NCBI RefSeq assembly: GCF_032854445.1
Contig: NW_027017987.1
Span: 1 to 64,000 of the forward strand
Length of the DNA stretch: 64,000 nucleotides
Source: Liolophura sinensis
Lineage: Eukaryota; Mollusca; Polyplacophora; Chitonida; Chitonidae
Reading direction: 5' to 3'
In this document: one piece after another, positions 1-9,579 of the stretch
Layout: each line of letters starts with the position of its first letter
How positions within the stretch are numbered: position 1 is the stretch's first letter
Program-made: the position numbers and the translations under genes
Notes under the pieces: generated by a model
Database searches by the model: none
Told to the model about the DNA's origin: nothing
The model's input: only the letters and a program-made list of their open reading frames with translations

Positions 1-239
1 TAGTCAAAAGTTAAATATAGTAATGACCAGTCGCGATGGTACATAGTACAGTGTAGCCGATTTCAATTAACAAAAAGACCAGGCAAAAATGCAAAAGTGG
101 AAAAACTGTTCCAGTGCTGCTGGTAAGAGGCTAATCCGACGTATTTGTGACGAGAAATCGAATGGTGCAAACCGCGTTTCTCTCCGACCAATACTTTTGG
201 CTGTAGCGACAATTGAATGATCATTGATGTCATAATCAC
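1..239 (+). repeat. Partial monomer at left window edge
   Basis: This is the 3' part of a monomer whose anchor lies upstream of the window. It begins in the TATAGTCAAAAG segment and runs through the A-tract cluster to the TGATCATTGATG dyad. It has one T fewer than usual in CGTATTTGTGACG (consensus CGTATTTTGTGACG), so its period against the next copy is 548 bp. The array clearly continues to the left. Confidence 0.95.
72..105 (+). other. Cluster of four closely spaced A-tracts (per-monomer element)
   Basis: A-tracts at 72-76, 85-89, 93-96 and 101-105 have centres 13, 7.5 and 8.5 bp apart, averaging near one helical turn. The cluster recurs in nearly every monomer and is removed in the 95-bp deletion copy at 22,490. 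A-tracts spaced by the helical repeat are known to bend DNA. Bending here is inferred, and the spacing is imperfect. Confidence 0.5.
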
Positions 240-242
240 GTG
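237..242. promoter_or_regulatory. E-box-like CACGTG at the monomer anchor
   Basis: CACGTG is the majority form. Variants seen are CAGGTG (9027), CATGTG (4082), CAAGTG (16713) and CACATG (786), all of which still fit CANNTG. The monomer at 19378 has CACGTT and is the exception. CANNTG is the binding core of bHLH proteins. Occupancy is not shown, and CpG decay alone can produce CATGTG and CACATG. Confidence 0.3.
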
Positions 243-338
243 CCCAGCAACGGCTCTTACTCCATGGAAACCAGGGAAATTTGCAATTTTTCAACAGCTG
301 CCGATGCCTGGCTCAATTCCGCATCTTTTGGCACCTTA

Positions 339-489
339 TTAATGTGGGTCTGTGGTCAGTTGTACTTTTTACAGCAGACTGTATCAAGCACCTTGTGTTT
401 TTTATGTACAAATGGTCTGGTTTTTCTACACGTAGATAAAGACATTGAGATTGTCTTGGACTTAGAAGTAAGACAATTGCTGGGTGAGT
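339..489 (+). other. Exon-like arrangement: branch site, acceptor, donor
   Basis: TTAAT (339-343) lies about 32 nt before the acceptor-like TTTTTACAG (366-374). A segment of 109 nt (375-483) then leads to G followed by GTGAGT (484-489), a very good match to the 5' splice consensus. The GTGAGT is unchanged in every monomer I inspected. The acceptor exists as ACAGCAG or ACATCAG, both ending in AG. Other donor-like sites occur in the unit (GGTAAGAGG near 122, AAGTAAGAC near 468), which weakens the case. Confidence 0.25.
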
Positions 490-493
490 TAAA

Positions 494-506
494 TGGGCTG
501 AGCCCA
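494..506. repeat. GC-rich hairpin, type-specific sequence
   Basis: TGGGCTGAGCCCA has 6-bp arms around one base. Other monomer types have GGGCTTAGCCC, GGCCTTGGCC or GGGCTGTGCCC, all still able to pair. It is broken in G (ATGCGCTTAGCCAAA), J (GGGCTTGGTTGAAAG) and N (GCGCCTAGAGAAAAG). It is the most variable segment of the unit. Confidence 0.6.
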
Positions 507-512
507 AAGATT

Positions 513-519
513 TGACGTC
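513..519. promoter_or_regulatory. TGACGTC, CRE-like site
   Basis: TTTGACGTCTTC contains TGACGTC, close to the bZIP CRE core TGACGTCA. About as often the site is TTTGAGGTCTTC, and in K and M monomers CTTGTGGTCTTC or TTTGTGGTCTTC. It therefore varies with monomer type and is not a fixed element. Function is unproven. Confidence 0.2.
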
Positions 520-2087
520 TTCTGGGCTACCGAAGGGCACATAACTTATATTCAAATGTTGAATATAGTAATGACCATTCGCGATGGTACATAGTACAGT
601 GTAGCCGATTTCAATTAACATAAGGACCAGGCAAAAATGCAAAAGTGGAAAAACTGTTCCAGTGCTGCTGGTAAGAGGCTAATCCGACGTATTTTGTGAC
701 GAGAAATCGAATGGTGCAAACCGCGTTGCTCTCCGACCAATACTTTTGGCTGTAGCGACAATCGAATGATTATTGAAGTCATAAACACATGCCCACCAAC
801 GGCTCTTACTCCATGGAAACCAGGGAAATTTGCAATTTTTCAACAGCTGCCGATGCCTGGCTCAATTCTGCATCTTTTGGCACCTTATTAATGTGGGTCT
901 GTGGTCAGTTGTACTTTTTACAGCAGACTGTATCAAGCACCTTGTGTTTTTTATGTACAAATGGTCTGGTTTTTCTACACGTAGATAAAGACATTGAGAT
1001 TGTCTTCGACTTAGAAGTAAGACAATTGCTGGGTGAGTTAAAAGGCCCTTGGCCCAAAGATTTGACGTCTTCTGGGCTACCGAAGGGCACATAACTTATA
1101 GTCAAAAGTTGAATATAGTAATGACCAGTCGCGATGGTACATAGTACAGTGTAGCCGATTTCAATTAACAAAAAGACCAGGCAAAAATGCAAAAGTGAAA
1201 AAACTGTTCCAGTGCTGCTGGTAAGAGGCTAATCCGACGTATTTTGTGACGAGAAATCGAATGGTGCAAACCGCGTTGCTCTCCGAGCAATACGTTTGGC
1301 TGTAGCGACAATTGAATGATCATTGATGTCATAATCACGTGCCCAGCAACGGCTCTTACTCCATGGAAACCAGGGAAATTTGCAATTTTTCAACAGTTGC
1401 CGATGCCTGTCTCAATTCCGCTTCTTTTGGCACCTCATTAATGTGGGTCTGTGGTCAGTTGTACTTTTTACAGCAGACTGTATCAAGTACTTTTTTTTTT
1501 GTGTACAAATGGTCTGGATTTTCTACACGTAGATAAAGACATTGAGATTGTCTTGGACTTAGAAGTAAGACAATTGCTGGGTGAGTTAAATGGGCTCAGC
1601 CCAAAGATTTGACGTCTTCTGGGCTACCGAAGGGCACATAACTTATAGTCAAATGTTGAATATAGTAATGACCATTCGCGATGGTACATAGTACAGTGTA
1701 GCCGATTTCAATTAACAAAAAGACCAGGCAAAAATGCAAAAGTGGACAAACTGTTCCAGTGCTGCTGGTAAGAAGCTAATCCGACGTATTTTGTGACGAG
1801 GAATCGAATGGTGCAAACTGCGTTGCTCTCCGACCAATACTTTTGGCTGTAGCGACAATCAAATGATTATTGAAGTGATAAACACATGCCCACCAACGGC
1901 TCTTACTCCATGGAAACCAGGGAAATTTGCAATTTTTCAACAGCTGCCGATGCCTGGCTCAATTCCGCATCTTTTGGCACCTTATTAATGTGGGTCTGTG
2001 GTCAGTTTGTACTTTTTACAGCAGACTGTATCAAGCACCTTGTGTTTTTTATGTACAAATGATGTGGTTTTTCTACTCGTAGATAAA

Positions 2088-2102
2088 GACAATGAGATTG
2101 TC
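2088..2102. repeat. Hairpin GACAATGAGATTGTC in Y/F/B-type monomers
   Basis: In this variant 6-bp arms (GACAAT and ATTGTC) flank GAG. The majority form GACATTGAGATTGTC has one mismatch in the stem. The perfect form occurs in Y, P, F and B monomers. Confidence 0.55.
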
Positions 2103-2409
2103 TTGGACTTAGAAGTAAGACAATTGCTGGGTGAGTTACATGGCCTTGGCCCAAAGATTTGAGGTCTTCTGGGCTACCGAAGGGCACATAACTTATAGTC
2201 AAAAGTTGAATATAGTAATGACCAGTCGCGATGGTACATAGTACAGTGTAGCCGATTTCAATTAACAAATAGACCAGGCAAAAATGCAAAAGTGAAAAAA
2301 CTGTTCCAGTGCTGCTGGTAAGAGGCTAATCCGACGTATTTTGTGACGAGAAATCGAATGGTGCAAACCGCGTTGCTCTCGGACCAATACTTTTGGCTGT
2401 AGCGACAAT

Positions 2410-2423
2410 TCAATGATCATTGA
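2410..2423. repeat. 14-bp perfect palindrome upstream of anchor
   Basis: TCAATGATCATTGA reads the same on both strands. Many monomers (for example before 2436, 3535, 28068, 41798) have this form. The other common form, TGAATGATCATTGA, keeps only the central 10 bp (for example 216-225). A third form, GAATGATTATTGAAG, breaks it. It could be a dimer-binding site or simply a recombination-neutral dyad. Confidence 0.6.
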
Positions 2424-4084
2424 TGTCATAACCACGTGCGTAGCAACGGCTCTTACTCCATGGAAACCAGGGAAATTTGCAATTTTTCAACAGTTGCCGA
2501 TGCCTGGCTCAATTCCGCTCTTTTGGCACCTTATTAATGTGGGTCTGTGGTCAGTTGTACTTTTTACAGCAGACTGTATCAAGTACCTGTGTTTTTTATG
2601 TACAAATGGTGTGGTTTTTCTACACGTAGATAAAGACATTGAGATTGTCTTGGACTTAGAAGTAAGACAATTGCTGGGTGAGTTAAATGGGCTGAGCCCA
2701 AAGATTTGACGTCTTCTGGGCTACCGAAGGGCACATAACTTATAGTCAAAAGTTGAATATAGTAATGACCAGTCGCGATGGTACATAGTACAGTGTAGCC
2801 GATTTCAATTAACAAAAAAAGACCAGGCAAAAATGCAAAAGTGGAAAAAACTGTTCCAGTGCTGCTGGTAAGAGGCTATTCCGACGTATTTTGTGACGAG
2901 AAATCGAATGGTGCAAACCGCGTTGCTCTCCGACCAACACTTTTGGCTGTAGCGACAATCAAATGATTATTGAAGTGATAAACACATGCCCACCAACGGC
3001 TCTTACTCCATGGAAACCAGGGAAAATTTGCAATTTTTCAACAGCTGCCGATGCCTGGCTCAATTCCGCATCTTTTGGCACCTTATTAATGTGGGTCTGT
3101 GGTCAGTTGTACTTTTTACAGCAGACTGTATCAAGCACCTTGTGTTTTTTATGTATAAATGATGTGGTTTTTCTACTCGTAGATAAAGACAATGAGATTG
3201 TCTTGGACTTAGAAGTAAGACAATTGCTGGGTGAGTTACATGGCCTTGGCCCAAAGATTTGAGGTCTTCTGGGCTACCGAAGGGCACATAACTTATAGTC
3301 AAAAGTTGAATATAGTAATGACCAGTCGCGATGGTACATAGTACAGTGTAGCCGATTTCAATTAACAAATAGACCAGGCAAAAATGCAAAAGTGAAAAAA
3401 CTGTTCAGTGCTGCTGGTAAGAGGCTAATCCGACGTATTTTGTGACGAGAAATCGAATGGTGCAAACCGCGTTGCTCTCGGACCAATACTTTTGGCTGTA
3501 GCGACAATTCAATGATCATTGATGTCATAACCACGTGCGTAGCAACGGCTCTTACTCCATGGAAACCAGGGAAATTTGCAATTTTTCAACAGTTGCCGAT
3601 GCTGGCTCAATTCCGCTTCTTTTGGCACCTTATTAATGTGGGTCTGTGGTCAGTTGTACTTTTTACAGCAGACTGTATCAAGTACCTTGTGTTTTTTATG
3701 TACAAATGGTGTGGTTTTTTCTACACGTAGATAAAGACATTGAGATTGTCTTGGACTTAGAAGTAAGACAATTGCTGGGTGAGTTAAATGGGCTGAGCCC
3801 AAAGATTTGACGTCTTCTGGGCTACCGAAGGGCACATAACTTATAGTCAAAAGTTGAATATAGTAATGACCAGTCGCGATGGTACATAGTACAGTGTAGC
3901 CGATTTCAATTAACAAAAAAAGACCAGGCAAAAATGCAAAGTGGAAAAACTGTTCCAGTGCTGCTGGTAAGAGGCTATTCCGACGTATTTTGTGACGAGA
4001 AATCGAATGGTGCAAACCGCGTTGCTCTCCGACCAACACTTTTGGCTGTAGCGACAATTCAATAATCATTGATGTCATAATCAT

Positions 4085-5182
4085 GTGCCCAGCAACGGCT
4101 CTTACTCCATGGAAACCAGGGAAATTTGCAATTTTTCAACAGTTGCCGATGCCTGGCTCAATTCCGCATCTTTTGGCACCTTATTAATGTGGGTCTGTGG
4201 TCAGTTGTACTTTTTACAGCAGACTGTATCAAGTACCTTGTGTTTTCTATGTACAAATGGTCTGGTTTTTCTACTCGTAGATAAAGACAATGAGATTGTC
4301 TTGGACTTAGAAGTAAGACAATTGCTGGGTGAGTTAAATGGGCTTAGCCCAAACATTTGACGTCTTCTGGGCTACCGAAGGGCACATAATTTATAGTCAA
4401 AAGTTAAATATAGTAATGACCAGTCGCGATGGTACATAGTACAGTGTAGCCGATTTCAATTAACAAAAAGACCAGGCAAAAATGCAAAAGTGGAAAAACT
4501 GTTCCAGTGCTGCTGGTAAGAGGCTAATCCGACGTATTTTGTGACGAGAAATCGAATGGTGCAAACCGCGTGTCTCTCCGACCAATACTTTTGGCTGTAG
4601 CGACAATTGAATGATCATTGATGTCATAATCACGTGCCCAGCAACGGCTCTTACCCCATGGAAACCAGGGAAATTTGCAATTTTTCAACAGCTGCCGATG
4701 CCTGGCTCAATTCCGCATCTTTTGGCACCTTATTAATGTGGGTCTGTGGTCAGTTGTACTTTTTACAGCAGACTGTATCAAGTACCTTGTGTTTTTTATG
4801 TACAAATGGTCTGGTTTTTCTACACGTAGATAAAGACATTGAGATTGTCTTCGACTTAGAAGTAAGACAATTGCTGGGTGAGTTAAAAGGCCTTGGCCCA
4901 AACATTTGACGTCTTCTGGGCTACCGAAGGGCACATAACTTATAGTCAAAAGTTGAATATAGTAATGACCAGTCGCGATGGTACATAGTACAGTGTAGCC
5001 GATTTCAATTAACAAAAAGACCAGGCAAAAATGCAAAAGTGAAAAAACTGTTCCAGTGCTGCTGGTAAGAGGCTAATCCGACGTATTTTGTGACGAGAAA
5101 TCGAATGGTGCAAACCGCGTTGCTCTCCGAGCAATACGTTTGGCTGTAGCGACAATTGAATGATCATTGATGTCATAATCAC
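4085..5182 (+). repeat. P-Q dimer, copy 1
   Basis: P (4085) has TGTTTTCTATG, CATAATTTATAG and GTTAAATATAG. Q (4634) has CTTACCCCATGG where other monomers have CTTACTCCATGG. Related pairs occur at 6832, 7932 and 11225. This Q differs from the other three in GTCTTCGAC and AAAAGGCC, features shared with the U type, so it looks like a Q/U hybrid in its 3' half. Confidence 0.8.
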
Positions 5183-5731
5183 GTGCCCAGCAACGGCTCT
5201 TACTCCATGGAAACCAGGGAAATTTGCAATTTTTCAACAGTTGCCGATGCCTGGCTCAATTCCGCTTCTTTTGGCACCTCATTAATGTGGGTCTGTGGTC
5301 AGTTGTACTTTTTACAGCAGACTGTATCAAGTACCTTTCTTTTTTTGTGTACAAATGGTCTGGATTTTCTACACGTAGATAAAGACATTGAGATTGTCTT
5401 GGACTTAGAAGTAAGACAATTGCTGGGTGAGTTAAATGGGCTGAGCCCAAAGATTTGACGTCTTCTGGGCTACCGAAGGGCACATAACTTATAGTCAAAT
5501 GTTGAATATAGTAATGACCATTCGCGATGGTACATAGTACAGTGTAGCCGATTTCAATTAACAAAAAGACCAGGCAAAAGTGCAAAAGTGGAAAAACTGT
5601 TCCAGTGCTGCTGGTAAGAAGCTAATCCGACGTATTTTGTGACGAGAAATCGAATGGTGCAAACTGCGTTGCTCTCCGAGCAATACTTTTTGCTGTAGCG
5701 ACAATCAAATGATTATTGAAGTGATAAACAC

Positions 5732-6831
5732 ATGCCCACCAACGGCTCTTACTCCATGGAAACCAGGGAAATTTGCAATTTTTCAACAGCTGCCGATGCC
5801 TGGCTCAATTCCGCATCTTTTGGCACCTTATTAATGTGGGTCTGTGGTCAGTTGTACTTTTTACAGCAGACTGTATCAAGCACCTTGTGTTTTTTATGTA
5901 CAAATGATGTGGTTTTTCTACTCGTAGATAAAGACAATGAGATTGTCTTGGACTTAGAAGTAAGACAATTGCTGGGTGAGTTACATGGCCTTGGCCCAAA
6001 GATTTGAGGTCTTCTGGGCTACCGAAGGGCACATAACTTATAGTCAAAAGTTGAATATAGTAATGACCAGTCGCCATGGTACATAGTACAGTGTAGCCGA
6101 TTTCAATTAACAAATAGACCAGGCAAAAATGCAAAAGTGAAAAAACTGTTCCAGTGCTGCTGGTAAGAGGCTAATCCGACGTATTTTGTGACGAGAAATC
6201 GAATGGTGCAAACCGCGTTGCTCTCGGACCAATACTTTTGGCTGTAGCGACAATTCAATGATCATTGATGTCATAACCACGTGCGTAGCAACGGCTCTTA
6301 CTCCATGGAAACCAGGGAAATTTGCAATTTTTCAACAGTTGCCGATGCCTGGCTCAATTCCGCTTCTTTTGGCACCTTATTAATGTGGGTCTGTGGTCAG
6401 TTGTACTTTTTACAGCAGACTGTATGAAGTACCTTGTGTTTTTTATGTACAAATGGTGTGGTTTTTCTACACGTAGATAAAGACATTGAGATTGTCTTGG
6501 ACTTAGAAGTAAGACAATTGCTGGGTGAGTTAAATGGGCTGAGCCCAAAGATTTGACGTCTTCTGGGCTACCGAAGGGCACATAACTTATAGTCAAAAGT
6601 TGAATATAGTAATGACCAGTCGCGATGGTACATAGTACAGTGTAGCCGATTTCAATTAACAAAAAAAGACCAGGCAAAAATGCAAAAGTGGAAAAACTGT
6701 TCCAGTGCTGCTGGTAAGAGGCTATTCCGACGTATTTTGTGACGAGAAATCGAATGGTGCAAACCGCGTTGCTCTCCGACCAACACTTTTGGCTGTAGCG
6801 ACAATTGAATAATCATTGATGTCATAATCAT
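5732..6831 (+). repeat. Y-Z dimer, third copy
   Basis: Monomers at 5732 and 6281 with the same Y and Z markers as 1886-4084. The pair is followed by P and Q (6832, 7381), as Z3535 is followed by P4085 and Q4634. This gives an extended Z-P-Q module repeated about 2.75 kb apart (five monomers). Private differences include TCGCCATGG near 6073 and CTGTATGAAG near 6420. Confidence 0.8.
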
Positions 6832-9029
6832 GTGCCCAGCAACGGCTCTTACTCCATGGAAACCAGGGAAATTTGCAATTTTTCAACAGTTGCCGATGCC
6901 TGGCTCAATTCCGCATCTTTTGGCACCTTATTAATGTGGGTCTGTGGTCAGTTGTACTTTTTACAGCAGACTGTATCAAGTACCTTGTGTTTTCTATGTA
7001 CAAATGGTCTGGTTTTTCTACTCGTAGATAAAGACATTGAGATTGTCTTGGACTTAGAAGTAAGACAATTGCTGGGTGAGTTAAATGGGCTTAGCCCAAA
7101 CATTTGACGTCTTCTGGGCTACCGAAGGGCACATAATTTATAGTCAAAAGTTAAATATAGTAATGACCAGTCGCGATGGTACATAGTACAGTGTAGCCGA
7201 TTTCAATTAACAAAAAGACCAGGCAAAAATGCAAAAGTGGAAAAACTGTTCCAGTGCTGCTGGTAAGAGGCTAATCCGACGTATTTTGTGACGAGAAATC
7301 GAATGGTGCAAACCGCGTGTCTCTCCGACCAATACTTTTGGCTGTAGCGACAATTGAATGATCATTGATGTCATAATCACGTGCCCAGCAACGGCTCTTA
7401 CCCCATGGAAACCAGGGAAATTTGCAATTTTTCAACAGCTGCCGATGCCTGGCTCAATTCCGCATCTTTTGGCACCTTATTAATGTGGGTCTGTGGTCAG
7501 TTGTACTTTTTACAGCAGACTGTATCAAGTACCTTGTGTTTTTTATGTACAAATGGTCTGGTTTTTCTACACGTAGATAAAGACATTGAGATTGTCTTGG
7601 ACTTAGAAGTAAGACAACTGCTGGGTGAGTTAAATGGCCTTGGCCCGAAGATTTGACGTCTTCTGGGCTACCGAAGGGCACATAACTTATAGTCAAAAGT
7701 TGAATATAGTAATGACCAGTCGCGATGGTACATAGTACAGTGTAGCCGATTTCAATTAACAAAAAAAGACCAGGCAAAAATGCAAAAGTGGAAAAACTGT
7801 TCCAGTGCTGCTGGTAAGAGGCTATTCCGACGTATTTTGTGACGAGAAATCGAATGGTGCAAACCGCGTTGCTTTCCGACCAACACTTTTGGCTGTAGCG
7901 ACAATTCAATAATCATTGATGTCATAATCATGTGCCCAGCAACGGCTCTTACTCCATGGAAACCAGGGAAATTTGCAATTTTTCAACAGTTGCCGATGCC
8001 TGGCTCAATTCCGCATCTTTTGGCACCTTATTAATGTGGGTCTGTGGTCAGTTGTACTTTTTACAGCAGACTGTATCAAGTACCTTGTGTTTTCTATGTA
8101 CAAATGGTCTGGTTTTTCTACTCGTAGATAAAGACAATGAGATTGTCTTGGACTTAGAAGTAAGACAATTGCTGGGTGAGTTAAATGGGCTTAGCCCAAA
8201 CATTTGACGTCTTCTGGGCTACCGAAGGGCACATAATTTATAGTCAAAAGTTAAATATAGTAATGACCAGTCGCGATGGTACATAGTACAGTGTAGCCGA
8301 TTTCAATTAACAAAAAGACCAGGCAAAAATTCAAAAGTGGAAAAACTGTTCCAGTGCTGCTGGTAAGAGGCTAATCCGACGTATTTTGTGACGAGAAATC
8401 GAATGGTGCAAACCGCGTGTCTCTCCGACCAATACTTTTGGCTGTAGCGACAATTGAATGATCATTGATGTCATAATCACGTGCCCAGCAACGGCTCTTA
8501 CCCCATGGAAACCAGGGAAATTTGCAATTTTTCAACAGCTGCCGATGCCTGGCTCAATTCCGCATCTTTTGGCACCTTATTAATGTGGGTCTGTGGTCAG
8601 TTGTACTTTTTACAGCAGACTGTATCAAGTACCTTGTGTTTTTTATGTACAAATGGTCTGGTTTTTCTACACGTAGATAAAGACATTGAGATTGTCTTGG
8701 ACTTAGAAGTAAGACAACTGCTGGGTGAGTTAAATGGCCTTGGCCCGAAGATTTGACGTCTTCTGGGCTACCGAAGGGCACATAACTTATAGTCAAAAGT
8801 TGAACATAGTAATGACCAGTCGCGATGGTACATAGTACAGTGTAGCCGATTTCAATTAACAAAAAGACAAGGCAAAAATGCAAAAGTGGACAAACTGTTC
8901 CAGTGCTGCTGGTAAGAGGCTAATCCGACGTATTTTGTGACGAGAAATCGAATGGTGCAAACCGCGTTGCTCTCCGACCAATACTTTTGGCTGTAGCGAC
9001 AATTGAATAATCATTGATGTCATAATCAG
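6832..9029 (+). repeat. Two tandem P-Q dimers
   Basis: P6832-Q7381 and P7932-Q8481 lie 1,100 bp apart and are very similar throughout, including CCTTGGCCCGAAG in both Q copies. They differ at the 3' part of Q: Q7381 continues with a 7-A tract and GAGGCTATTCCG as in Z monomers, while Q8481 continues with GAACATAG and GACAAGGC. Q7381 is therefore a Q/Z chimera (see findings). Confidence 0.82.
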
Positions 9030-9579
9030 GTGCCCAGCAACGGCTCTTACTCCATGGAAACCAGGGAAATTTTGCAATTTTTCAACAGTTGCCGATGCCT
9101 GGCTCAATTCCGCATCTTTTGGCACCTTATTAATGTGGGTCTGTGGTCAGTTGTACTTTTTACAGCAGACTGTATGAAGTACCTTGTGTTTTTTATGTAC
9201 AAATGGTGTGGTTTTTCTACTCGTAGATAAAGACATTGAGATTGTCTTGGACTTAGAAGTAAGACAATTGCTGGGTGAGTTAAATGGGCTTAGCCCAAAC
9301 ATTTGACGTCTTCTGGGCTACCGAAGGGCACATAACTTATAGTCAAAAGTTAAATATAGTAATGACCAGTCGCGATGGTACATAGTACAGTGTAGCCGAT
9401 TTCAATTAACAAAAAGACCAGGCAAAAATGCAAAAGTGGAAAATCTGTTCCAGTGCTGCTGGTAAGAGGCTAATCCGACGTATTTTGTGACGAGAAATCG
9501 AATGGTGCAAACCGCGTTTCTCTCCGACCAATACTTTTGGCTGTAGCGACAATTGAATGATCATTGATGTCATAATCAC

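Larger units (their letters stand above)
264..515 (+). other. Recurrent 83-codon open frame, probably non-coding
   Basis: From the ATG in CCATGG the frame begins METREICNFSTAADAWLNSA and ends at TGA 513-515. It is open in most monomers because copies are near-identical. Reading it from the anchor would need a GTG start in most copies. It is frameshifted by T-run changes (for example near 1491, 3716, 30971, 31512, 40330) and by the CATGAAAAAATTTG change in V monomers. Differences between copies often alter residues (A/V, G/D, L/V, H/L). There is no recognisable domain. I do not consider it a gene. Confidence 0.15.
240..788 (+). repeat. Representative 549-bp monomer (type T)
   Basis: A full-length unit of exactly 549 bp. 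From the anchor the order is: GTGCCCAGCAACGG, an NcoI-like CCATGG, T-tracts near 288 and 366, the GTACAAATGG region, GACATTGAGATTGTC (441-455), the donor-like GTGAGT (484-489), a GC-rich hairpin (494-506), TGACGTC (513-519), then the GTACATAGTAC and A-tract region and the TGATCA dyad of the next anchor. Its private markers TATATTCAAATGTTG, CCATTCGCGATGG and CATAAGGACCAGG recur in the monomer at 9580, which makes the two close relatives. I found no convincing smaller internal period by eye. Confidence 0.93.
240..1885 (+). repeat. T-U-R module, copy 1
   Basis: Three consecutive monomers (240, 789, 1339) matching the trio at 9580, 10129 and 10676. Shared markers are CATAAGGACC in T, ACATGCCCACC with GTCTTCGAC in U, and a long T-run with GGTCTGGATTTTC in R. 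In this copy R has a 10-T run (1491-1500) and GCCTGTCTC; the 10676 copy reads ACCTTTCTTTTTTTG. The trios therefore diverged after duplication or were partly converted by other R monomers: R5183 and R10676 encode identical open frames on both strands. Confidence 0.8.
1886..4084 (+). repeat. Two tandem Y-Z dimers
   Basis: Monomers Y1886-Z2436 and Y2986-Z3535 form two adjacent copies of a dimer of about 1.1 kb. Y carries ACAAATAGACC, GTTACATGGCC and a TCTACTCG variant. Z carries CCACGTGCGTAGC, a 7-A tract before GACC, and GAGGCTATTCCG. Both copies have 1-bp indels: an extra T in CAGTTTGTAC near 2007, GGGAAAATTTG near 3022, and a lost C in GATGCTGGC near 3600. A third Y-Z pair lies at 5732-6831. 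Confidence 0.82.

Noticed and set aside
240-515. 91-codon + strand open frame repeated in most monomers, as a protein family
   Set aside because: Most copies would need a GTG start, the frame is broken by T-run and other indels in several monomers, copy differences often change residues, and it overlaps an equally long frame on the other strand. Near-identical DNA explains why the frame recurs.
313-642. 109-codon minus-strand open frame (reading HFCLVFLLIEIGYTV)
   Set aside because: It starts at TTG in most copies and has no in-frame ATG until its last residues. It is antisense to the + frame and has no recognisable domain; the hydrophobic look comes from A-tracts read in reverse.
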